From: Bacteroidetes bacterium 43-93
GTDB taxonomy: Bacteria; Bacteroidota; Bacteroidia; Chitinophagales; Chitinophagaceae
Direction of reading: 5' to 3'
Assembly (NCBI GenBank): GCA_001897855.1
Contig: MKUO01000023.1
Coordinates: 62,001-126,000 of the forward strand
DNA: 64,000 bases
Made by a program: the position numbers and the translations under genes. Shown piece after piece: positions 1 to 9,418 of the stretch. The notes under the pieces are model-generated. The model was not told the origin of the DNA and did no database searches. It worked only from the letters and a program-made list of their open reading frames with translations. Each line of letters opens with the position of its first letter. Positions within the stretch are counted from its first letter, which is position 1.

Positions 1-216
1 GCCCGCATTACTATATGCAGCGATAATATAATCTGCTGCTTTATGCTCCCCGTTGCTACCTGTACGCCTGCCTTCCAGTGCATCTGATGCCAGGTAGCCG
101 ATATCAGCTTTTAGCTGTTTGATGGTCTTTTTATCATTATTTCCTTTCGCTAAAACCTGTTGAGAAAATAAGGCAGATAACAATACAACAACCAATGCCG
201 TTTGAGGAGCTTTCAT
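1..216 (-). CDS. M28-family metallopeptidase, N-terminal part (cut by window edge)
   Basis: Reading leftwards from an ATG at 216, 72 codons stay open to the window edge. The protein begins with a signal peptide (MKAPQTALVVVLLSALFSQQ, cleavage likely near residue 22). Around residues 35-60 it has the pattern D-I-G-Y-L-A-S-D-x-L-E-G-R-x-T-G-S, followed by H-K-A-A-D-Y-I. This segment is typical of the mature N-terminus of secreted M28 zinc aminopeptidases, which trim N-terminal residues from peptides in the periplasm or outside the cell. The zinc ligands lie beyond the window, so the family call rests on this N-terminal signature only. A TAnnTTTG element lies 18 nt upstream of the start. Confidence 0.72.
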   Translation of the reverse strand, partial: MKAPQTALVVVLLSALFSQQVLAKGNNDKKTIKQLKADIGYLASDALEGRRTGSNGEHKAADYIIAAYSNAG

Positions 217-234
217 TTCTATAATTTGAGTAAG

Positions 235-242
235 CAAAATTA
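235..242 (-). promoter_or_regulatory. Putative -7 promoter element (M28 peptidase)
   Basis: TAATTTTG on the minus strand matches the Bacteroidota -7 consensus TAnnTTTG. It lies 18 nt upstream of the M28 start codon. No convincing -33 TTG is visible at the usual distance. Confidence 0.4.
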
Positions 243-290
243 TACGATTTACGCCGCCTTGTTGGATGCAGGCATTAAAATCTTATTATT

Positions 291-322
291 AAAAACAAAA
301 AGCCCGCTCCAATGAGCAGGCT
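291..322 (-). terminator. Rho-independent terminator of scpB
   Basis: On the minus strand a 9-bp stem (301-309 with 314-322, one G-T pair, loop of 4) is followed by TTTTGTTTTT. It lies 25 nt past the scpB stop codon. Confidence 0.85.
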
Positions 323-346
323 CCTCTTAAGATTGTAAAAGCTCCC

Positions 347-988
347 TTATTCTCCGGTATTTTCTATGAGGGTACCCTCAGCAGTTACCAGTACTTGTGC
401 CTCGTCTTCGGGCTGGGCTTCGCTTCCGTTTGTTGGAAGCACTATTTCAATGTTCGTAATGTCTTTTAATTGCGGCAACTCTCCGGAATTGTTGATGCCC
501 AGGTAATCCATAAAGTTTTTGGATGTGGCATACGTAAGCGGCTTACCGATCATATTCTCGTTACGGCCTACAATAACGATCAATTCTTTTTCCAGCAGTT
601 TCTGGATAGAATAATCGGCACTTACGCCGCGGATAAATTCGATCTCGCTCTTAGTGATCGGCTGTTTGTAAGCGATAATAGCCAGTGTTTCCATGGCAGC
701 AGCAGACAGCTTTTTGATATGTTTATCTCCATTCAGCTGAAGAACGGTTTTATGATATGCTTTTTTGGTAAGGAACTGGTAGCCACCACCTGCCTCCCTA
801 AGCTGGAAAGGATAGTATGCAGCTTCATATTTTTCCCTGACAGCTTCGATGCAAGTTGCAACGCGCTCCCCTTCTATGATCTCTTCCAAAGCCTGAGAAA
901 GCATGTCTGTCATTTCCATTAACGTTATAGGACGTTCGCTGGCAAATATCAGTGCTTCTACGTGTGGCATTAATTGTTCGATATCCAT
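347..988 (-). CDS. scpB: SMC-Scp complex subunit ScpB
   Basis: This encodes ScpB, the winged-helix dimer that joins the kleisin ScpA and SMC in the bacterial condensin for chromosome segregation. The 213-residue product opens with I-E-x-L-M-P-H-V-E-A-L-I-F-A-S-E-R-P-I. Its centre carries the family hallmark M-E-T-L-A-I-I-A-Y-K-Q-P-I-T-K-x-E-I-E-x-I-R-G-V. The frame stays open upstream to 1096, but the ATG at 988 matches the family N-terminus and has a clear AAGGAG ribosome site 8 nt ahead, so I choose it. The acidic tail (residues ~180-213) is not part of the conserved fold. scpA is not in the window. A strong terminator follows. Confidence 0.95.
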   Translation of the reverse strand: MDIEQLMPHVEALIFASERPITLMEMTDMLSQALEEIIEGERVATCIEAVREKYEAAYYPFQLREAGGGYQFLTKKAYHKTVLQLNGDKHIKKLSAAAMETLAIIAYKQPITKSEIEFIRGVSADYSIQKLLEKELIVIVGRNENMIGKPLTYATSKNFMDYLGINNSGELPQLKDITNIEIVLPTNGSEAQPEDEAQVLVTAEGTLIENTGE

Positions 989-1158
989 AAATATTCTCCT
1001 TTCAGGTACACATCGAAAATAAGATAGCCCTGATTTTTTCACCCGAAAAGAAATGCACAGGTGTGGGTAAAAACAGGCTCTCCCATTGTTTAACACGGCA
1101 AATTTACGCCAGGTATAGTTAAGATTATCTGAAATATATTGTGTCCTTCAATGATACC

Positions 1159-1180
1159 TGACTGTGTAATTATTCAGTCA
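1159..1180. other. Small inverted repeat in the gap between scpB and the lipoprotein gene
   Basis: TGACTG and CAGTCA flank a 10-nt A+T-rich centre, 60 nt upstream of the lipoprotein start codon. It could be an operator-like dyad or chance. The rest of the gap 989-1239 shows no gene. Confidence 0.25.
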
Positions 1181-1239
1181 TATATATGGAAATGTCGCTT
1201 TTGATGCTGGATTATTAGATATATTGCCGTTCTAATTTT

Positions 1240-1740
1240 ATGAGAAAGCATATTTACCTCTTCTTTGCGGCGGTTATAGTCCTCTCTGTAGCCTGCAAAA
1301 CAGCAAAACCGTCTGCGGGAAGCAATGTGTCGGGAAATGAAACAACCGCAGCGAATGATAATAAAACCACAGGCTCGTACATACTTGCCGTGATACTAAA
1401 AGCCAGCAGGAAGGCTGACTCTTCTATTGCTTTTGAAGTATCTAAAGTGAATAAGGTTGCCGGTAAGCTTAAACCCGGACAAAATGACAATTCCGGTGAC
1501 GACTATACGGTGACATTTGCCGATGACAAGGATGTAGCTCTTGCTACCTATCGCATCAAAGACCCCCTCAATACCTGGATCGAATCCTCAGATGAAACAG
1601 GAGCATTGAAAACGATTCCTGTTAACAGAAATGAAGATTTTATCTCTGTACGGACCAATTACAATACCGGGATGAAAAAGATAATTATTCAAAAAACTAA
1701 ATCAACTGATAAACAAGTTATTCCTTTAAATATAGAATAG
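1240..1740 (+). CDS. Putative lipoprotein, unknown function
   Basis: 166 residues. The N-terminus has a charged start, a hydrophobic stretch and a lipobox L-S-V-A-C at about residues 15-19, so the mature protein is probably anchored to a membrane by lipid on Cys19. A low-complexity linker rich in S, N, T and K (~20-45) follows. The globular part contains a repeated T/D/Y pattern but no motif I can assign. The stop codon is one base before the start of the M64 peptidase, which implies co-transcription and perhaps a partner role for the peptidase. The function is unknown. Confidence 0.75.
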   Translation: MRKHIYLFFAAVIVLSVACKTAKPSAGSNVSGNETTAANDNKTTGSYILAVILKASRKADSSIAFEVSKVNKVAGKLKPGQNDNSGDDYTVTFADDKDVALATYRIKDPLNTWIESSDETGALKTIPVNRNEDFISVRTNYNTGMKKIIIQKTKSTDKQVIPLNIE

Positions 1741-1741
1741 T

Positions 1742-3145
1742 ATGCGTCTAAAATTACAATGGTTATGTGCAGCAGGTCTTTTATGGGCTTCTTCAGCAAA
1801 TGCCCAAACATTTCCGGTAAGCAGTATTAATATCAATGGGGCTGATACCAACCGTATCAATATCGTAGTGCTTCCGGATGGCTTTCTTTCTACACAGCTT
1901 GATACCTTTAAGGACAAGGTAAAAAGCATACAGACTTACGTGTTCAGTGCAAGCCCTTATAAAGAGTATGCGAAATTCTTCAACGTATATAGCATACAGG
2001 TGCCATCTGCGGAGGCGGGCACCACACACCCCGGTACCGCAACCGATGTAACTGAACCTGCATCACCGGTCCAGTCTCATAATACTTACTTCAGATCTAC
2101 CTACGATAATGGCGGTGTACACAGGGCGGTATGGGCACAGAACAGCTCCGGTATTTTCAGTGTTTTAAATGCCAACTTTCCTATGTATGATGTACCAATG
2201 GTTTTGGTAAACGATCCCGAATACGGAGGCACAGGTGGTAGCTATATTACTTTCAGCATTAACTCATCGGCCAATGAAACAGCAGTACACGAATTGGGGC
2301 ACACTTTCGGCAAACTATGGGATGAATACTGGAATAATATGCCGGGCGAGCATCCTAATATGACCCAGGATAACAGCACCGTGACCAATGTATGGCATAA
2401 ATGGATAGGAACGGGTGGAGTAGGCATCTACGCACATGGTACCAGCGGAGTAGAAGCATCCTGGTATCGTCCGCATCAAAACTGTAAAATGCGTTTTCTG
2501 AATGTGCCACTCTGTGCCGTATGTAAGGAAAATATCATCGACCGCATCTATGATAAGGTGAACCCGATAGATGCTTATATACCTGCTAATACCGGTAAGA
2601 TACAGAGCTCTGCTACACCAATGACTTTCTCCTTCACACCGGTGAAGCCTAACCCAAATACACTCCAGTATAAATGGACGTTGAACGGTAATACCATCAA
2701 CACGACAGATACCAATATATCTATCAACGAATCGCAACTGAACATTGGAGCGAATACGCTTATTGCTACCGTAACAGACACTACGCTGATGTCGCGCTCC
2801 TATACGCCGGCAAAAGGATATATGTTCTCCGTGCAATGGACTATACAACGGAATTGGACGAGCTCAGTAAGCAATATTCTAGCGGACAACAGGTTTAGCT
2901 ATAGCTTCTACCCAGTGCCGGCTAAGAATACAGTGAACCTTTATTGCAATAACAATACTAATGCAACTTCACTTGATTATGCCATAACAAGCATGACAGG
3001 TAGCGTTGTTAATTCCGGTAAGATGAACATCAATAAAGGTGAACAAACTGTGCCTATGAACATTAGCGGCCTGGCAGCGGGTACTTACAACATCAGCCTG
3101 CGTGGTGAAGGTGTGGTAATAGATGCAAGGATCATTATAGAATAA
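1742..3145 (+). CDS. M64-family (IgA-peptidase-like) metallopeptidase with T9SS sorting domain
   Basis: 467 residues with a signal peptide ending near A-N-A-Q (residue 22). The catalytic zinc site is H-E-L-G-H at 183-187, followed by L-W-D-E-Y at 192-196, the extended M64 pattern. Upstream, V-V-L-P-D-G-F at 42-48 is also typical of the family. Residues ~290-370 form an Ig-like segment. The last ~75 residues (from F-Y-P-V-P near 388) are a type A T9SS C-terminal sorting domain, so the enzyme should be exported and attached to the surface or secreted. Its substrate cannot be told from sequence; the IgA-peptidase name comes from a distant founder member. It is coupled to the lipoprotein gene upstream. 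Confidence 0.9.
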   Translation: MRLKLQWLCAAGLLWASSANAQTFPVSSININGADTNRINIVVLPDGFLSTQLDTFKDKVKSIQTYVFSASPYKEYAKFFNVYSIQVPSAEAGTTHPGTATDVTEPASPVQSHNTYFRSTYDNGGVHRAVWAQNSSGIFSVLNANFPMYDVPMVLVNDPEYGGTGGSYITFSINSSANETAVHELGHTFGKLWDEYWNNMPGEHPNMTQDNSTVTNVWHKWIGTGGVGIYAHGTSGVEASWYRPHQNCKMRFLNVPLCAVCKENIIDRIYDKVNPIDAYIPANTGKIQSSATPMTFSFTPVKPNPNTLQYKWTLNGNTINTTDTNISINESQLNIGANTLIATVTDTTLMSRSYTPAKGYMFSVQWTIQRNWTSSVSNILADNRFSYSFYPVPAKNTVNLYCNNNTNATSLDYAITSMTGSVVNSGKMNINKGEQTVPMNISGLAAGTYNISLRGEGVVIDARIIIE

Positions 3146-3165
3146 TAACTTATCAACTTAAATGA

Positions 3166-3200
3166 AAAGCGGCGCTTAGATTTCTAAGCGCCGCTTTCTT
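3166..3200. terminator. Strong bidirectional terminator between M64 peptidase and nuoN
   Basis: A perfect 15-bp stem (3166-3180 with 3183-3197) has a 2-base loop and A/T-rich flanks on both sides. It lies between two convergent genes and can serve both. Confidence 0.9.
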
Positions 3201-3212
3201 TATCAGGATAAC

Positions 3213-4592
3213 TTAAATATTAGCTAAAACCAATTGCGGGACACAGCCTATCAATATTACCAGGGCACAAGTAATAGCCATCAGCAGCTTATCTGTACCG
3301 GTAACTTCTGAGCTAAATTCCGGTTCACCTTGCTTAAAGTACATGGCGATGATAACGCGGAAGTAGTAATAGGCGCTGATCGCAGCCATCAGCAATGCGA
3401 ATATTACCAGCCACAGCAAGTTGCCTTGTTTTACAGCGGCCATTAAGACAAAGTACTTTGCCATAAAGCCACCTGTAAGCGGTATGCCTGCTAATGATAA
3501 CAGGAAGATGGTAGTAAAGAATGCCAGTGCGGGATTTTTCTTTGCAAGCCCATTGAAGCCATCATAGGTATAATCCTTAAGCTTCAGCAGTACGGAGAAC
3601 ATACCAATGGTAGCCACACTGTAAGCTACTGCATAGAGTATCATTCCCTGCCATGCGGTAGCATTTACTGCAATGATGGCAAACAGCATAAAGCCAGCCT
3701 GCGCGATAGAAGAATATGCGAGCATACGCTTTACACTCTGCTGAAATACCGCAGTGATGTTACCTACAAATAAGGTGGCTGCGGTAATGATCGCCAATAT
3801 CATCATCCAATGATCGCTAAGCGAACCGAAGGAGACACTAAACAGGCGCATAAATGCCAGGAACGCTGCAGCCTTTACAATCGTAGCCATAAAAGCGGTG
3901 AACGGAGTAGGCGAACCATCATACACATCGGGTGTCCACATATGCATAGGTACTGCAGAAACCTTGAATGACAGCGCCACCATCAGGAACAGGATACCGG
4001 ATAATGCCAAGGGATTCAGCGAATCAGATTGCAGGAAAGTATATTCTACAATATTGAATGTACCTGTCGCTCCGTATAATAACACGATTCCCATTAACAG
4101 GATACCTGTAGAGAAAGAACCCATCAAAAAGTATTTCAGGGACGCTTCACTGCTTTTCAGATTGCGCTTGTCGCTACCTGCCAATATATACTGAGGTATA
4201 GAAATGATCTCAATACCTATGAACAGCATCAATACATTATTATAACTGCTTAGTAGATAAACACCACATAATATAAAAGCTATCAGGGCAAAATATTCTG
4301 CAACGTGCATGCCTACACGTTGTATGTCTTTATTTACCAGCATTACATATAGCAGCGTACAGGCAGTCATCAGCAGGTTGAACCACAGACCATAACGATC
4401 TATACGCAGCATGTTGTTAAACAGCACCTGCGGCTCTGATGGCGAGGTAGTTGCCAACTCCCATATATTTACGCCCAGCAACAAAAGAAAACCTACAACC
4501 GCGATGGATGCAATGGATCTTTTGTCCTTTGTTGCCAGTCCGGCAAACATCAGGATGATGCCAAGTAATGTTGCAGCTATTATTGCCTTCAT
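3213..4592 (-). CDS. nuoN: NADH-quinone oxidoreductase subunit N
   Basis: 459 residues, almost entirely transmembrane helices (about 13-14). It is an antiporter-like proton-pumping subunit of the membrane arm of respiratory complex I. Family marks include the conserved stretch S-G-I-L-F-L-M-V-A-L-S-F-K-V-S-A-V-P-x-H-M-W-T-P-D-V-Y-D-G-S-P-T with its buried Lys, and the helix K-R-M-L-A-Y-S-S-I-A-Q-A-G. It is the last gene of the nuo operon. The gap to nuoM is 88 nt without an evident promoter, and a strong terminator follows. Confidence 0.96.
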   Translation of the reverse strand: MKAIIAATLLGIILMFAGLATKDKRSIASIAVVGFLLLLGVNIWELATTSPSEPQVLFNNMLRIDRYGLWFNLLMTACTLLYVMLVNKDIQRVGMHVAEYFALIAFILCGVYLLSSYNNVLMLFIGIEIISIPQYILAGSDKRNLKSSEASLKYFLMGSFSTGILLMGIVLLYGATGTFNIVEYTFLQSDSLNPLALSGILFLMVALSFKVSAVPMHMWTPDVYDGSPTPFTAFMATIVKAAAFLAFMRLFSVSFGSLSDHWMMILAIITAATLFVGNITAVFQQSVKRMLAYSSIAQAGFMLFAIIAVNATAWQGMILYAVAYSVATIGMFSVLLKLKDYTYDGFNGLAKKNPALAFFTTIFLLSLAGIPLTGGFMAKYFVLMAAVKQGNLLWLVIFALLMAAISAYYYFRVIIAMYFKQGEPEFSSEVTGTDKLLMAITCALVILIGCVPQLVLANI

Positions 4593-4680
4593 ATTATTTT
4601 TATCTGACCGGTTACCGCATTTGGTACGGCAACTGTTTAATTAATTATTTTATTGTTTTACAAATCTCTTCCGCTATACC

Positions 4681-6120
4681 TTATGGCACTATCATCGTTG
4701 CTACGCTAGCCGTCATATCCAGCAATGGTTTAGGATAAACACCTAATACCAGTATGATCGTGATAATAATTCCCAATCCTATATATTCATTCAGGCTCAG
4801 GTCCTTCGCGATCACCATTTCTGTAGCATTACCATAAGCCGATTTCTGAATCATGTTCAGTGTATAGATAGCACCGAGAATAATTCCAAGACCGGCAACC
4901 ACCATAAATGTGATATGATAATTAGACACTCCCTGGAACAAACCATTGAACAACATGAACTCACCCACAAAACCGTTGGTCAGTGGCAGCGCAATATTAG
5001 CGAGTGAAATGATCACCAGAGCTATCGCCATTTGTGGTGCAGTACTTGCCATGCCGCCCAGCTTGGTCATATCGCGGGTACCCCAGCGTTGTTCTACCAT
5101 ACTTACGATCAGCCACATACCGGTAATATTGATACCGTGGTTGAACATCTGCACCATCAAACCGTGCATACCAACATTGCTTTGAGAGAAAGCAGCTGCA
5201 GACATCAGGCCCATGTGCGCTATGGATGAATACGCTACCAGGCGCTTCAGGTCAGTTTGCACAATAGCTATGAATGAAGCATATACGATACCGATGATAG
5301 ACATGATAATTACGGTATCGCTCCAGAAAGCTACACCAGCCGGAACAACAGGTAACAACCAGCGAACTACCGCAAACAGACCCATCTTTACCATCAGGGC
5401 ACTCAGCACGATGGTAACAGAAGTAGGCGCTTGTTCATAAGTATCAGGCTGCCATGTATGGAAAGGGAATATCGGCATCTTGATAGCAAAGGCTATGAAG
5501 ATCATCCAGAAAAGCCATTGCTGTGTTACCGGATCAAGCGAAGCACCTGCACGTACTATATTAGGCCAGCTGTATGCATTTGCACCCGGGTTTTGCATAG
5601 ACAGGTAAATGATGGCGGCCAGCATAATAAGGCTACCAACGAACGTGTACACAAAGAATTTGAAGGTTACCTGTATGCGTTTTTCACCACCCCAACGCGA
5701 GCAAAGGAAATAAACAGGTATCAGCGCCAGCTCCCAGAAGAAGTAGAATAATAATGCATCATAAGCAAGGAATACACCGGTGATGCCAGCCTGTGCCAGC
5801 AGCATTAGTCCGTAAAATGAAGCAGGGTTCTCTACATCTTTATTCCAGTTTGTAATAAATATTACCGGCATTACAATGCCAACCAGCAGGCAAAGCATGG
5901 CTGCCATACCATCCGCCTGTAAACTTATTTGTGTACCCAGTGTAGGGATCCAGGGCATGTTGAATGTCAAAGGTTCAGCGTGGCCTGCTACGCTCACATA
6001 TGCTGCAACCCCCAGTGTTACCAGGGAGCTAACCAAAGCAAGGCCTTTAGCAGCATTGCCTGCCATAAAGCTGAAAATGCCCGCTATTAAAGGAACCAGT
6101 ATGAGTAATGTCAAAATCAT
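4681..6120 (-). CDS. nuoM: NADH-quinone oxidoreductase subunit M
   Basis: 479 residues, about 14 transmembrane helices. It is the second antiporter-like subunit in the complex I membrane arm. Visible marks are the helix F-F-W-E-L-A-L-I-P-V-Y-F-L with the key Glu, and the segment F-A-I-K-M-P-I-F-P-F-H-T-W-Q-P-D-T-Y-E with the discontinuous-helix Lys. The K-R-L-V-A-Y-S-S-I-A-H-M-G helix is also present. Length is normal for the family. It lies 39 nt downstream of nuoL in the same operon. Confidence 0.96.
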   Translation of the reverse strand: MILTLLILVPLIAGIFSFMAGNAAKGLALVSSLVTLGVAAYVSVAGHAEPLTFNMPWIPTLGTQISLQADGMAAMLCLLVGIVMPVIFITNWNKDVENPASFYGLMLLAQAGITGVFLAYDALLFYFFWELALIPVYFLCSRWGGEKRIQVTFKFFVYTFVGSLIMLAAIIYLSMQNPGANAYSWPNIVRAGASLDPVTQQWLFWMIFIAFAIKMPIFPFHTWQPDTYEQAPTSVTIVLSALMVKMGLFAVVRWLLPVVPAGVAFWSDTVIIMSIIGIVYASFIAIVQTDLKRLVAYSSIAHMGLMSAAAFSQSNVGMHGLMVQMFNHGINITGMWLIVSMVEQRWGTRDMTKLGGMASTAPQMAIALVIISLANIALPLTNGFVGEFMLFNGLFQGVSNYHITFMVVAGLGIILGAIYTLNMIQKSAYGNATEMVIAKDLSLNEYIGLGIIITIILVLGVYPKPLLDMTASVATMIVP

Positions 6121-6159
6121 AATGCTAATGCAATTGTTTGCAGTTGCTATCTATTAATA

Positions 6160-8055
6160 TTATCTAATCCAGAAAAAACTTAGTGCAAATAAGATGGTAA
6201 TACCTATCACCATAGCGAATATGTAAAAGCCCACCTGCCCCGTTTGTATCAAACGTACACGATCGCTTCCCCAACGTACGGTTTTACCCACGCCGTTCAC
6301 AATGCCATCGATACCCATACGCTCTACGTACTTATCCAATATTTTAGATAAGCCTTCCAGCGGGCGAACGATCACTGCATCGTACAGCTCGTCGATATAC
6401 CATTTATCAGCAAAGAATTTTTTAAGTCCTGTGTATTGGCCTTCAAACTTGTCAACCGCAAATGATTTGAAAGTAGCGAATATGATAATGGCCAGGCCAA
6501 TAACTGTACCACCAAACAAATAATATTCTGATGTAACCATGGAACCACCTTCTTCGTGAACCAAAGCAGGCACACCTGATTTTGCAAGGAACTGGTTCAG
6601 GTAATCATGGCCACCAAATAATTCCGGCAATTGTACAAAACCACCTACCAGAGAAAGTATAGCCAGGACAATTAGCGGCAATGTCATTTGCCATGGAGAT
6701 TCATGTAGATGATGTTTTTGATTTTCGGTGCCGCGGAAACTTCCGAAGAATACCAGCATCAGCAGGCGGAACATATATATAGCAGTCAGCACTGCCGTAA
6801 ATGTTCCCACCCAGAAGTATATTTTATTATGCTGCAAAGCCGCCAATAATATTTCGTCTTTAGAAACAAAGCCTGAAGTGAATGGGAAACCGGAGATAGC
6901 CAGCACGCCTACCAGGAAGGTGATGAATGTAATCGGTAGTTTTTTACGGAGACCACCCATATATTTAATATCCTGCTCGCCACCCATTGCGTGTATTACG
7001 CTACCGGCTCCAAGGAACAACAACGCTTTGAAGAAGGCGTGTGTCATCACGTGGAAGATACCCGTTGTATAAGCACCTACACCTAACGCAAGGAACATAT
7101 AACCGAGCTGGCTAACAGTAGAGTAAGCCAGTACTTTCTTAATATCATTTTGATAGAGCGCTATGGTTGCAGCCAGTAAAGCTGTTGCCAAACCTATAAC
7201 CGCAACCAGGTTTTGTGCAATTGGTGCCAGGTCGTACAACGCCGCGCTACGCGCTATCATATAGATACCGGCAGTAACCATCGTTGCAGCGTGTATCAGC
7301 GCAGATACCGGAGTCGGACCCGCCATTGCATCTGGCAGCCATGTATATAAAGGTATCTGGGCGCTTTTACCCATAGCACCTACAAACAGGCAAATAGCTA
7401 TTGTATTATATAATGCACCAGGTACTGCAACCTGGCCGCTGCTTAGCTGACCAAAGAATTGCTGGTAGGAAAGGGTACCGTAGTTCAGCAGTATCAATAA
7501 CATGCCCACCAAAAAGCCAAGGTCACCGATACGGTTCATAACGAAGGCTTTTTTAGCAGCATTGGTATAATCGCGATTTTTAAACCAGAAACCAATCAAC
7601 AGATATGAGCAAAGACCTACACCTTCCCAACCGATGAACATTACCAGGTAGTTAGCGCCTAATACCAGCAACAGCATCGAGAATACGAACAGGTTCAGGT
7701 AGGCAAAGTATTTTACCATGCCCTCATCATCGTGCATATACGATGTAGAATACAGGTGTATCAGGAAACCGATACCTGTAATGATCAGCAGGAACAAAGA
7801 AGACAAACTATCTACCTGGAAAGCAAAAGGTATGTACAGCTTGCCCGATTGAATGAAATCGAACAGGTTAACTACCGTAGAAGCACCTGTGCTTTTTACT
7901 TCAAAGAATATACCCAGCGATACGCAAAAAGAAGCAAGTATTGCTAGGCTGCCTATTACACCTCCTGCCGTTTTAGGGATCTTTCTCCAGCCAAGGCCGT
8001 TGATCAGGAAACCTATTAACGGAAATAAAGGAACTAAGTAAACTAAGTTAGTCAA
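6160..8055 (-). CDS. nuoL: NADH-quinone oxidoreductase subunit L
   Basis: 631 residues. This is the distal antiporter-like subunit of complex I, with about 14 helices plus the long lateral helix and C-terminal anchor (from ~500). Conserved pieces include F-I-G-W-E-G-V-G-L-C-S-Y-L-L-I-G-F-W and P-L-Y-T-W-L-P-D-A-M-A-G-P-T-P-V-S-A-L-I-H-A-A-T. The only start giving the family N-terminus is a TTG at 8055, 4 nt after the nuoK stop codon. A TTG start with tight spacing suggests translational coupling to nuoK. Confidence 0.95.
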   Translation of the reverse strand: MTNLVYLVPLFPLIGFLINGLGWRKIPKTAGGVIGSLAILASFCVSLGIFFEVKSTGASTVVNLFDFIQSGKLYIPFAFQVDSLSSLFLLIITGIGFLIHLYSTSYMHDDEGMVKYFAYLNLFVFSMLLLVLGANYLVMFIGWEGVGLCSYLLIGFWFKNRDYTNAAKKAFVMNRIGDLGFLVGMLLILLNYGTLSYQQFFGQLSSGQVAVPGALYNTIAICLFVGAMGKSAQIPLYTWLPDAMAGPTPVSALIHAATMVTAGIYMIARSAALYDLAPIAQNLVAVIGLATALLAATIALYQNDIKKVLAYSTVSQLGYMFLALGVGAYTTGIFHVMTHAFFKALLFLGAGSVIHAMGGEQDIKYMGGLRKKLPITFITFLVGVLAISGFPFTSGFVSKDEILLAALQHNKIYFWVGTFTAVLTAIYMFRLLMLVFFGSFRGTENQKHHLHESPWQMTLPLIVLAILSLVGGFVQLPELFGGHDYLNQFLAKSGVPALVHEEGGSMVTSEYYLFGGTVIGLAIIIFATFKSFAVDKFEGQYTGLKKFFADKWYIDELYDAVIVRPLEGLSKILDKYVERMGIDGIVNGVGKTVRWGSDRVRLIQTGQVGFYIFAMVIGITILFALSFFWIR

Positions 8056-8058
8056 CGC

Positions 8059-8358
8059 CTAGTGTTTTAATCTGTTTAAAATATTAATGTCTACCGAATG
8101 CACCTTGCGATACATCATAACAATGATCGCCAACCCTACTGCTACTTCCGCAGCTGCTACCACCATGTTAAAGAACACGAATACCTGTGCAGAACCGTCG
8201 TTGTGCATCTTTGAAAATGCAACTAACAGCAGGTTCACGGCATTTAGCATCAGTTCTATACACATGAAGATGATAATGGCATTGCGGCGCATAAGCGTAC
8301 CCATGATGCCTATGCAAAAGAGCGCCATGCTCAGAAATAAATAATACTGTATCGGCAT
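8059..8358 (-). CDS. nuoK: NADH-quinone oxidoreductase subunit K
   Basis: 99 residues and three transmembrane helices, the standard length. It is part of the proton path in the complex I membrane arm. The conserved helix 2 Glu in [13 protein letters not shown] is present (near residue 35), as is the second Glu in [11 protein letters not shown] (near 70). It lies between nuoJ (34 nt upstream) and nuoL (3-nt gap). Confidence 0.97.
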   Translation of the reverse strand: MPIQYYLFLSMALFCIGIMGTLMRRNAIIIFMCIELMLNAVNLLLVAFSKMHNDGSAQVFVFFNMVVAAAEVAVGLAIIVMMYRKVHSVDINILNRLKH

Positions 8359-8392
8359 TTATTTACGGTCAGTTTTTACCTAGTATTTAAAA

Positions 8393-8896
8393 TCAGGCTA
8401 CTTCTTCTTTTTTACCTATCACAACCGCACCGATCATCGCACTTAAAAAGAGTACACTGCTTATTTCAAAAGGCAGGACGAATTGCGTAAACAATGTCTT
8501 ACCCAAATTTTTAATCAATCCTATATTAGTAGGTGTTTGCTCCAGCACGTTTGCACTGGAAGAGCGCAATGCCGCCAGTATCACCAGGAATAATATTCCA
8601 CCCGACACAACGCCCGCGAGCTGCACCAGCCGGTTCTTCTGCGGTTCTGTATCTGCATTGAGGTTCATTAACATGATAACGAAGAGGAACAATACCATGA
8701 TAGCACCTGCATAAACGATGATATTAACGATCGCAAGGAACTGTGCGTTCATCAGCAGGTAGTGGCCGGATATTGCAAAGAAAGTAGCTATGAGAAACAA
8801 TACGCTGCTCACAGGGTTGCGGCTTAGTATTACGCCTAACGCGCAACCCAATGCCATAACCGTAAGAACCCAGAAACAGATTTGGTATAAACTCAT
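8393..8896 (-). CDS. nuoJ: NADH-quinone oxidoreductase subunit J
   Basis: 167 residues, five predicted helices. It is a core membrane subunit whose third helix takes part in coupling. The conserved stretch N-I-I-V-Y-A-G-A-I-M-V-L-F-L-F-V-I-M-L is present at about 57-76. The 4-nt gap after nuoI and 34-nt gap to nuoK fit one transcript. Confidence 0.96.
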   Translation of the reverse strand: MSLYQICFWVLTVMALGCALGVILSRNPVSSVLFLIATFFAISGHYLLMNAQFLAIVNIIVYAGAIMVLFLFVIMLMNLNADTEPQKNRLVQLAGVVSGGILFLVILAALRSSSANVLEQTPTNIGLIKNLGKTLFTQFVLPFEISSVLFLSAMIGAVVIGKKEEVA

Positions 8897-8900
8897 ATAC

Positions 8901-9410
8901 TTATTTGGCTTCTTTATTTTTAGGATCAGGAATCAGCAGATCTTCTTTTTTATAAATGAAGCTTGCTCTTGTGTAGTTGGTAGGCATGATCGTCTCTGAC
9001 AGGTAGATTGCATCTTTAGGGCAAGCTTCTTCGCAATAACCGCAGAATATGCAACGCAACATATTGATCTCGTACTTCGCAGCATATTTTTCTTCCCTGT
9101 ACAGATGTTCTTCTCCCGGTTTACGTTCTGCAGCTTCCATAGTAATGGCTTCTGCAGGGCAGGCTACGGCACACAGTCCGCAGGCGGTACAGCGTTCGCG
9201 GCCTTCTTCATCACGGTTCAGGATATGCAATCCACGGAATACCGGGCTAAACGGACGCTTTTCTTCCGGGTAGCTAACCGTAGCTTTCTTTTTAAAGATG
9301 TGTCCTATAGTTATACTAAGGCCTTTAGCTATTGCAGGCAGGTATATCTTCTCTCCAAATGTTATTGGATCGCGATTTACCGGTGCAGCCCTGTTTGTCA
9401 GTTTTTCCAT
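8901..9410 (-). CDS. nuoI: NADH-quinone oxidoreductase subunit I (2x 4Fe-4S)
   Basis: 169 residues. It carries clusters N6a and N6b, which relay electrons along the peripheral arm of complex I to NuoB. The two ferredoxin motifs are intact: C74-x2-C77-x2-C80-x3-C84-P and C120-x2-C123-x2-C126-x3-C130-P. It is slightly longer than compact NuoI proteins because of a basic N-terminal part. It lies 8 nt after nuoH. Confidence 0.97.
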   Translation of the reverse strand: MEKLTNRAAPVNRDPITFGEKIYLPAIAKGLSITIGHIFKKKATVSYPEEKRPFSPVFRGLHILNRDEEGRERCTACGLCAVACPAEAITMEAAERKPGEEHLYREEKYAAKYEINMLRCIFCGYCEEACPKDAIYLSETIMPTNYTRASFIYKKEDLLIPDPKNKEAK

Positions 9411-9418
9411 TTTTCAAA

